This document shows, in pieces, positions 1 to 3,939 of a stretch of DNA of 5,138 nucleotides. This DNA is from an uncultured Clostridia bacterium (GTDB lineage: Bacteria; Bacillota; Clostridia; Oscillospirales; Ruminococcaceae), in assembly GCA_937894185.1 (NCBI GenBank), contig CALCSA010000368.1, positions 1 to 5,138 of the forward strand. Reading direction: 5' to 3'. Numbering within the stretch: position 1 is the stretch's first letter; the number at the start of each line of letters is the position of its first letter. The notes below the pieces were generated by a model. That model saw only the letters and a program-made list of their open reading frames with translations, ran no database searches and was not told the origin of the DNA. A program made the position numbers and the translations under genes.

Positions 1-1
1 T

Positions 2-1042
2 CTGGTCAAGGTGACCCAAGAATTGCAAAGCCGGGGCATCCGCACTAAAAACGGACGAGCCTACAGCCGCTTCACCCTGCGCCAGATTTTGGAAAACCCC
101 GTCTACATGCAGGCAAATACCGATGCCTACACCTATTTTTCCCGGCTGGGGGCAGAGGTCTGCTCCCCTCAAACGGCCTTTGATGGAAGCCGTGGCATGA
201 TGGTGTACAACAAGACTATTCAGGCCCGGGGGGCTGCCAACCAGCAGCGGGATGTTTCGGAGTGGATTGTGGCGGTGGGAGAGCACCAGCCTATCATTGA
301 TGCTCTCAGCTGGATTTCCGTTCAGCAGCAGCTGGCCCGCAACAAATCGCCCCACGAGCGGCGGCCCAAAAGCGAATTTGGCTTGGTGGCCGAGATGCTC
401 TACTGTGGAGATTGCGGCGCTCACATGCGGCCCAAGCTAATCCGCCGCGCCAACCGCCCCGAGGAACCCCCTCGTTTCCTTTATATCTGCGAGCGAAAGG
501 AGCAAAGCCGCTCCAGCGAGTGTGACATCCCCAATCTTTCGGGACAGACGGTGGACCATGCCATCAGCGCCATGCTCAGCGCCTTAGGTCCCGAGGAGCC
601 GGACCTTCTGCCCAAACGGCCCCGCCGCCCCGCCACCGCCGAAGCCTTGGAGGCGCATCAGGCCCACATCGCTGAAAAGAAGGAGCAGATTGCCGCCAAT
701 GAGGAGGGCATCTCCAAACTGGTGTTCACCCTGATCAAAGCTATCGACAAAAGCGCCTACGACGAGATCATCCAGCGGATCGACGCTTTGCACCAACGCA
801 ACGCCCAGCTCACCGCTCAGGTAGAGAAACTGGAGGCCCTAACCAGCCCTTCCCCTTTGGAGGATCACTACCGGGACGCTTTGCAGGATATTCTGGCCCA
901 ATGGGACAACCACTGCAAAACCGCCCCCATGCCCCGGCAGCGGGCCGCTCTGCGGGCACTGATCGACTCGGTGACCTGGGACCGGGAAGAGCTTCAGGTT
1001 CGCTTTGCGGGGGGCGCTCAGTTTGTGGTGCGCCCCGATTAA
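2..1042 (+). CDS. Large serine recombinase, C-terminal part (5' end off window)
   Basis: Site-specific DNA recombinase of the large serine integrase/resolvase family. The frame is open from base 2, so the GTG at base 11 is not the real start. The N-terminal catalytic serine domain and part of the recombinase domain are missing. Numbering from the GTG codon, residues 1-35 hold the end of the recombinase domain (pattern RGIRTKNGRAYS, then ILENPVYM). A Cys4 zinc ribbon follows with C132, C135, C160 and C171. A charged helical stretch at about 212-276 fits the coiled coil inserted in the zinc domain of this family, and the C-terminus (ALRALIDSVTWD) is typical. Full-length relatives are about 500-560 residues, so one third or more is absent. 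No frameshift is visible, so it may be intact. An intrinsic terminator lies 42 bases downstream. Family assignment is firm. Whether it serves a phage, an integrative element or a sporulation excision element cannot be told from this fragment. Confidence 0.93.
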   Translation: MVKVTQELQSRGIRTKNGRAYSRFTLRQILENPVYMQANTDAYTYFSRLGAEVCSPQTAFDGSRGMMVYNKTIQARGAANQQRDVSEWIVAVGEHQPIIDALSWISVQQQLARNKSPHERRPKSEFGLVAEMLYCGDCGAHMRPKLIRRANRPEEPPRFLYICERKEQSRSSECDIPNLSGQTVDHAISAMLSALGPEEPDLLPKRPRRPATAEALEAHQAHIAEKKEQIAANEEGISKLVFTLIKAIDKSAYDEIIQRIDALHQRNAQLTAQVEKLEALTSPSPLEDHYRDALQDILAQWDNHCKTAPMPRQRAALRALIDSVTWDREELQVRFAGGAQFVVRPD

Positions 1043-1083
1043 CTTCCTATTCCTTTTACCAAGGTTATCATACGGCAGCTTTC

Positions 1084-1113
1084 GGATCGGTCTTGCGACC
1101 GGTCCTTTTCTAT
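1084..1113 (+). terminator. Intrinsic terminator of the recombinase gene
   Basis: Stem 1084-1092 (GGATCGGTC) pairs with 1097-1105 (GACCGGTCC): nine pairs including one U-G, with a TTGC loop, followed by TTTTCTATTT. It sits 42 bases after the recombinase stop codon. The T-rich side is on the + strand only, so it ends rightward transcription and separates the recombinase from spoIIID. Confidence 0.82.
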
Positions 1114-1126
1114 TTCCAAGGGGCCA

Positions 1127-1265
1127 GCCTGCGCAAAGCGATACCTTCAGCCCGGGCAAGCGGGAATCTCCGAGTAGGGGCCGGGGTTCTGCCAGCCTTT
1201 TGAGCAAAGGGATCGGAACCGCTTCCTCCTTTGGCAAAAAGGGTTCTCCCACCGCTTGCGCAGGC
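1127..1265. other. Structured non-coding block: RNA candidate or palindromic intergenic repeat
   Basis: GCCTGCGCAA (1127-1136) is perfectly complementary to TTGCGCAGGC (1256-1265). After one unpaired A (1137), GCG (1138-1140) continues pairing with CGC (1253-1255), giving a 13-bp closing stem. Inside are CCCG/CGGG (1151-1154 with 1161-1164), a two-part hairpin GGTTC/GAACC (1185-1189 with 1216-1220) capped by CCTTT/AAAGG (1196-1200 with 1206-1210), and a second CCTTT/AAAGG hairpin (1228-1232 with 1238-1242). Alternative pairings exist: GCAAGCGG (1156-1163) with CCGCTTGC (1252-1259), and a second GGTTC (1242-1246) with the same GAACC. Overlapping open frames have no supporting start signals or recognisable protein. 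There is no T-run after the closing stem on either strand. I do not recognise a known RNA family; a 6S-like RNA or a multi-copy intergenic palindrome are both possible. The strand is undetermined. Confidence 0.4.
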
Positions 1266-1287
1266 CTTCAAACCTTACAAATTTAAC

Positions 1288-1317
1288 ATATATTCCCTCC
1301 CAGTCCGCATATACATG
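1288..1317 (+). promoter_or_regulatory. Candidate sigma-E-type promoter of spoIIID
   Basis: ATATATT at 1288-1294 resembles the sigma-E -35 element (core ATATT), and TATACATG at 1310-1317 resembles the -10 CATACAxT, with 15 bases between. An overlapping register, CATATACA at 1308-1315, would give a 13-base spacer. It lies just upstream of the spoIIID ribosome binding site. B. subtilis spoIIID is known to be transcribed by sigma-E in the mother cell, which makes this placement sensible. The match is by eye and imperfect. Confidence 0.45.
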
Positions 1318-1332
1318 AAATAGCACATCGTT

Positions 1333-1339
1333 AGGAGGG
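1333..1339 (+). promoter_or_regulatory. Ribosome binding site deciding the spoIIID start
   Basis: AGGAGGG directly abuts a TTG at 1340, too close to serve it, but lies six bases before the in-frame TTG at 1346. The spacing therefore favours 1346 as the start codon. Confidence 0.75.
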
Positions 1340-1345
1340 TTGGTT

Positions 1346-1603
1346 TTGAAAGGGTTGCCCGAAGAGAGAGTGATTGCGTTCGCAAATTACATTATTGAAC
1401 ATAACGCAACGGTTCGGCAGACAGCCAAGAAATTTAACTTGAGCAAATCTACCGTACATAAAGACGTAAGTGAAAGACTAAAGACGATTAACGAGGGGTT
1501 GTATGATAAAGTCAAGCAAGTGCTTGAACAGAACAAGTCGGAGCGGCATATTCGGGGTGGAATGGCCACCAAGACCAAATATGAGCGCCTGCGCAAAAAG
1601 TAA
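1346..1603 (+). CDS. spoIIID: Sporulation transcriptional regulator SpoIIID
   Basis: Small DNA-binding regulator that, in spore formers, acts in the mother cell after sigma-E to repress some early genes and activate late ones such as those needed for sigma-K. The 85-residue product matches the SpoIIID pattern along its length. It has an N-terminal helix (ERVIAFANYIIEHNATVR), a helix-turn-helix at about 22-45 with recognition helix SKSTVHKD, and a basic C-terminal segment at about 64-85 (KSERHIRGGMATKTKY). In the B. subtilis protein the equivalent segment contacts DNA next to the major-groove site. The length is close to the family norm (about 80-95). The start is TTG at 1346, chosen from the spacing to AGGAGGG; TTG at 1340 would add two residues. 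The gene is monocistronic here, between a terminator upstream and a hairpin downstream. Its A-rich sequence has visibly lower G+C than its neighbours. It indicates an endospore-forming host. Confidence 0.95.
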   Translation: MKGLPEERVIAFANYIIEHNATVRQTAKKFNLSKSTVHKDVSERLKTINEGLYDKVKQVLEQNKSERHIRGGMATKTKYERLRKK

Positions 1604-1613
1604 AAGGCAGTGG

Positions 1614-1646
1614 TAAGGGCCATTTCCGTGGGAGGGATGGCCCTTA
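1614..1646. repeat. Perfect 10-bp inverted repeat after spoIIID
   Basis: TAAGGGCCAT (1614-1623) and ATGGCCCTTA (1637-1646) are exact reverse complements around a 13-base loop, 10 bases after the spoIIID stop codon. The + side is followed by GATTACATCC, not a T-run, so it is not a standard intrinsic terminator. It could protect the mRNA 3' end or slow polymerase. On the minus strand a loosely T-rich stretch follows after several bases, giving at best a weak terminator in that direction. Confidence 0.6.
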
Positions 1647-1823
1647 GATTACATCCGCCTTGCAGACGCAACTGCGGTCGGAGCAGTCCGGCTCTTGTAT
1701 CCCGCCGCCCAACTATGGGTTTTAGTAGGCCGGCAGACTTTTCCCGTCGCCTCCACTCACCACCTTCCAACCCCCAAACCATTCTCATCTTGTCCATCCT
1801 GCCAGTGATTGGACAACTCCGCA

Positions 1824-1859
1824 CATCCATATCCCCAGTCAGGCCGGAGGATATGGATG
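1824..1859. repeat. Perfect 11-bp inverted repeat
   Basis: CATCCATATCC (1824-1834) and GGATATGGATG (1849-1859) are exact reverse complements with a 14-base loop. CC/GG at 1835-1836 with 1846-1847 can extend the stem past one bulged A. No T-run follows on either strand, so it is not a terminator. It could be an RNA hairpin or a protein-binding palindrome. An alternative pairing of CTCCG (1817-1821) with CGGAG (1845-1849) competes with it. Confidence 0.6.
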
Positions 1860-1895
1860 CTCTGCGAATGGGAGCCCCTCCTCTTAAGACAGCGC

Positions 1896-1925
1896 AAAAG
1901 GGCAGCCGCTATGGCTGCCCTTTTT
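1896..1925. terminator. Bidirectional intrinsic terminator
   Basis: AAAAGGGCAGCC (1896-1907) and GGCTGCCCTTTT (1913-1924) form a perfect 12-bp stem with a five-base GCTAT loop. The + strand ends in TTTTT then GTTGCTG. The minus strand also ends in a T-run formed by the stem arm itself. It lies between convergent spoIIID and the lipoprotein gene, 71 bases beyond the latter's stop codon, so it can end transcription from both sides. Confidence 0.88.
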
Positions 1926-1996
1926 GTTGCTGTTGCGTTCCAGCGAATGCGCACCATCTGTCCGGCTATCCCGAGGCAGGCCGGTGCATTGCGCTG

Positions 1997-3166
1997 TTAT
2001 TTCCCGTGGTAAAGGCGGGAGGGGGTATAGAGCTTGATGGCGGACGGATTGGCCTTGATGTCCAAAGCCTTGCCCCACTCCTCCAGCTTGGGAAGATAGT
2101 CGCTTTCGTAGCGCATGTCGTGAAGCATGTTCTCCTGATAGTTCTGCATATCCGCCGGATCCTCCAGAATATCCGCCCGCTGTACCAGGAAGAAGAAGGC
2201 GGCGTCCTCCACCAGCACCGCTTCACCCACAGGGGTATCGAAGGCGGCCCGGACCAAAGGTTCTCCGAAGTAAGAGGCCTGAGCCTCGGTGACAATCATG
2301 TTCAAATCTCCCGGCTTGGTGGGCTCCACCTCGGGAACCGCATCCTGGGTGCCCTCTACCGATTCCTTGGCTGCCTCCAGCTCGTTCTCAATGGCCTCCC
2401 CTGCTTTGAGCCGGGTCAGGTAGCCCTCTGCCTTTTGGCGCAGCTTGGTATTTTTTTCTTCCAGAAGCTTGGCGGCCTTTTCCTCATCGGCGGCTTCTTC
2501 CTCGGAAAGATCGGACTGGTCCGCTTTGTAGAAGAACATCATCTTGATCTTGGAATATTGCTCCGCAAAATGAGCCTGCAGCTCTTCCTGAGTGACCCCA
2601 AACTCCCCACCCTCTTCGTACAGAGCGTGGAACAGCTGATGAACTGCCAAATCATTTTGGAGCATCAGAGCCAGAGAGCTTTCGGCGATGCCGTTTTTGT
2701 TGTAGAACTCCGGGGAGCTTTGCACGCCCTCCGCCGCCGATGCTTGAGCGTTTGCAAGGTCTGCTTCGCTCAGGCTCAGCCCAAGCTCCTGCATTTTCTG
2801 CTGGGTGGCGTAGTATTCCCGGGCGCTGCGGTCGGCTCTTTCCACCATCCAATCGGAAACGGACATGCCGTCCAGCTGCATGTTGTAGATGTCCTTGGGG
2901 TCCTTTTGGGAGATGCGCTTGGGGGTGTTTTCCAGCTGGGCGCCCTCTGCCAGATTTGCCTGCAGCGCGGCAATCTCCGCGTCCTGAGCCTCCTGCAGCT
3001 TTTGGGTTGCCTCCCCGTAGGCATTCAGCATCATACAAATATATACCCCCGCCGGCATGGAATCCTCCTGATAGGAGTAAGCCCAGCTGGCATTGGCGGT
3101 CTGACAGCCCGCCAGCAGCAAGGCAACTGCCAGTAGAGCTGCCAGCAATTTGGTGATCTGCTTCAT
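1997..3166 (-). CDS. Lipoprotein resembling SurA/PrsA-type peptidyl-prolyl isomerase foldases
   Basis: Predicted exported, membrane-anchored lipoprotein of 389 residues. Residues 1-20 form a lipoprotein signal peptide: K at 2 and 6, a Leu/Ala core, then LLAG and the lipidation cysteine C21. Helical regions at about 50-75 and 100-210 include a SurA-N-like segment near 170-210 (FGVTQEELQAHFAEQYSK). A very acidic, Lys-rich helix runs from about 218 to 268. The segment at about 300-333 (AFDTPVGEAVLVEDAAFFF) looks like the end of a parvulin rotamase domain, but the domain is poorly conserved and I cannot point to intact catalytic residues. By analogy with PrsA it would assist folding of secreted proteins outside the membrane. 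This is inferred from general architecture, so only 'lipoprotein' is firm. The start is supported by AAAGGA (3176-3181) nine bases upstream and by a sigma-A promoter. It is divergent from the MarR gene and shares no operon with it. Confidence 0.9.
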   Translation of the reverse strand: MKQITKLLAALLAVALLLAGCQTANASWAYSYQEDSMPAGVYICMMLNAYGEATQKLQEAQDAEIAALQANLAEGAQLENTPKRISQKDPKDIYNMQLDGMSVSDWMVERADRSAREYYATQQKMQELGLSLSEADLANAQASAAEGVQSSPEFYNKNGIAESSLALMLQNDLAVHQLFHALYEEGGEFGVTQEELQAHFAEQYSKIKMMFFYKADQSDLSEEEAADEEKAAKLLEEKNTKLRQKAEGYLTRLKAGEAIENELEAAKESVEGTQDAVPEVEPTKPGDLNMIVTEAQASYFGEPLVRAAFDTPVGEAVLVEDAAFFFLVQRADILEDPADMQNYQENMLHDMRYESDYLPKLEEWGKALDIKANPSAIKLYTPSRLYHGK

Positions 3167-3225
3167 ATATTCGGTTCCTTTCTGTGTCCTGATACATGGC
3201 CGTCATCCGACCGTTCCAATGTAAC

Positions 3226-3254
3226 ATTATACCGCCTTGGCCACTGAATGTCCA
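3226..3254 (-). promoter_or_regulatory. Sigma-A promoter of the lipoprotein gene
   Basis: Read on the minus strand, TGGACA (3254-3249) is followed by 17 bases and a perfect TATAAT (3231-3226). Transcription would start near 3219, leaving a leader of about 50 bases before the ATG at 3166. A short palindrome AATGT-A-ACATT (3218-3228) overlaps the -10 and start point and could be an operator. Confidence 0.85.
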
Positions 3255-3296
3255 GCCTTTTCACAGGATTTCGACAGCTCCCTCCCCCTTGCCTTT

Positions 3297-3338
3297 CCAA
3301 TTTTTTTGGTAAATAGTAAAAAATTTACAATGTTTTTC
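3297..3338 (+). promoter_or_regulatory. A/T-rich UP-like element upstream of the marR promoter
   Basis: A run of A/T-rich sequence with T and A tracts lies directly before the -35 box, the position where RNA polymerase alpha subunits contact UP elements. It includes the small inverted repeat GTAAAT/ATTTAC (3309-3314 with 3323-3328). Its role is inferred from position and composition only. Confidence 0.4.
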
Positions 3339-3367
3339 TTGACATTATGCCCCAAAAGGATTATGAT
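3339..3367 (+). promoter_or_regulatory. Sigma-A promoter of the marR-ABC operon
   Basis: A perfect TTGACA (3339-3344), a 17-base spacer and TATGAT (3362-3367) make a near-consensus promoter. The start point would be near 3374, inside the palindrome at 3366-3389. Such a strong promoter fits a gene normally held off by a repressor. Confidence 0.9.
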
Positions 3368-3389
3368 GTTGTTCGCTTGCTAACAACAT
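3366..3389. promoter_or_regulatory. Probable MarR operator (perfect palindrome)
   Basis: ATGTTGTT (3366-3373) and AACAACAT (3382-3389) are exact reverse complements separated by eight bases, a 24-base site typical in size for a MarR dimer. It overlaps the end of the -10 box and the predicted start point, where binding would block polymerase, and sits directly before the MarR ribosome binding site. Autorepression is inferred. Confidence 0.75.
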
Positions 3390-3395
3390 AGGAGG
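3390..3395 (+). promoter_or_regulatory. Ribosome binding site supporting the TTG start of marR
   Basis: AGGAGG lies seven bases before the TTG at 3403. This ideal spacing decides that start over later ATG codons. Confidence 0.85.
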
Positions 3396-3402
3396 TGCCC
3401 CA

Positions 3403-3855
3403 TTGAGTCGGTTTTGCTCGGCCCCCTTTGCCATCAAGGCACTGGATAATCAGATGAAACGATACATGCATCACCTGCACCACCATTGTCCCGAGGTGGA
3501 CCCCATGCATCAGCTGACTGAAATGCAGCGGGCGGTAATCTGGTATTTGGGGCAGCACAGGGATCAGGATATCTTTCAGCGGGATCTGGAAAAGGCCTTT
3601 CACATGCGGCGCTCTACCGCCACCGGCATTCTGCAGCTGATGGAGCGGAACGATCTGCTGTTCCGGGAGCCGGTTCCCTACGACGGACGGCTCAAGAAGC
3701 TCTGCCTCACCGAAAAAGCCCTTTCCCTTCATCAGGAAGCCGCCCTCAAGCACATCCGGTTTGAGGAACTGCTGATTCAGGGCCTTTCTGAGGAGGAACT
3801 GGACACCTTTTACCGGGTCATTGGCAAAATGATCGACAACATCAGCCAGGAATGA
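3403..3855 (+). CDS. MarR-family transcriptional regulator
   Basis: A 150-residue winged-helix regulator expected to bind DNA as a dimer and release it on sensing a ligand. An N-terminal dimerisation helix is followed by LTEMQRAVIWYLG (38-50), the usual start of the MarR winged-helix domain. The helix-turn-helix is at about 57-82, with recognition helix RRSTATGILQLMERNDLL. The wing at 88-102 carries the conserved D94-x-R96, and C-terminal dimerisation helices run from about 105 to 150. Length is normal for the family. A TTG start is used, with a strong ribosome binding site. An unusual cluster MHHLHHHC (22-29) lies in the N-terminal helix. The gene leads an operon with the ABC exporter 84 bases downstream and has a palindromic operator over its promoter, so it most likely represses itself and the exporter. 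The ligand is unknown. Confidence 0.95.
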   Translation: MSRFCSAPFAIKALDNQMKRYMHHLHHHCPEVDPMHQLTEMQRAVIWYLGQHRDQDIFQRDLEKAFHMRRSTATGILQLMERNDLLFREPVPYDGRLKKLCLTEKALSLHQEAALKHIRFEELLIQGLSEEELDTFYRVIGKMIDNISQE

Positions 3856-3871
3856 TGTCTTAACAACCTTT

Positions 3872-3929
3872 CCGGGGCGACCGATCCCATACCTTTATTC
3901 CCCGGCTGTTCCGCGCAAACGAATATGGG
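3872..3929 (+). other. Possible RNA structure between marR and the ABC gene
   Basis: CCGGGG (3872-3877) can pair with CCCCGG (3900-3905). CCCAT (3886-3890) plus ATTC (3897-3900) can pair with GAAT (3921-3924) plus ATGGG (3925-3929), which reaches into the GGGAGG ribosome binding site (3927-3932). The two pairings overlap and would compete. Neither is followed by a T-run, so this is not a terminator and read-through from marR is expected. It is a weak indication of translational or mRNA-stability control. Confidence 0.25.
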
Positions 3930-3939
3930 AGGAAACCGT

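Larger units (their letters stand above)
1604..1895. other. Gene-free stretch rich in stem-loops
   Basis: I see no credible gene in this interval. Apart from the 1614-1646 repeat it contains ACTGC/GCAGT (1671-1675 with 1683-1687), TTGTCC/GGACAA (1790-1795 with 1811-1816, extendable by ATC/GAT with one bulged T), and the 11-bp repeat at 1824-1859. Open frames crossing it on both strands lack ribosome binding sites and recognisable protein sequence. If spoIIID transcription passes the first hairpin, this would be a roughly 320-base 3' untranslated region ending at the terminator at 1896-1925. A separate small RNA is also possible, but I see no convincing promoter. Confidence 0.45.

Noticed and set aside
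11..1042. GTG at base 11 as the true start of the recombinase
   Set aside because: The frame is open to the window edge, the protein lacks its catalytic domain, and no ribosome binding site precedes it.
1183..1250. tRNA-like GGTTC motifs
   Set aside because: The GGTTC elements are not in a T-arm, and no acceptor stem, anticodon arm or cloverleaf can be drawn.
839..1252. A 137-residue minus-strand frame and overlapping + frames at 901-1286
   Set aside because: They straddle the recombinase 3' end, its terminator and the structured block, with no start signals and no recognisable protein pattern.
1127..1265. Small transposon-derived element (MITE) with 13-bp terminal repeats
   Set aside because: No target-site duplication is visible in the flanks (GGGGCCA versus CTTCAAA). 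It is kept only as a repeat hypothesis pending copy-number data.
1708..1724. CCCA-ACTA-TGGG followed by TTTTAG as a terminator
   Set aside because: The stem is only four pairs, too weak for an intrinsic terminator.
1610..3136. A 508-residue open frame on the + strand
   Set aside because: It is antisense to the lipoprotein gene, has no ribosome binding site at its start, runs through hairpins and a terminator, and reads as low-complexity Leu/Gly/His sequence. The minus-strand gene has promoter, ribosome binding site and lipobox.
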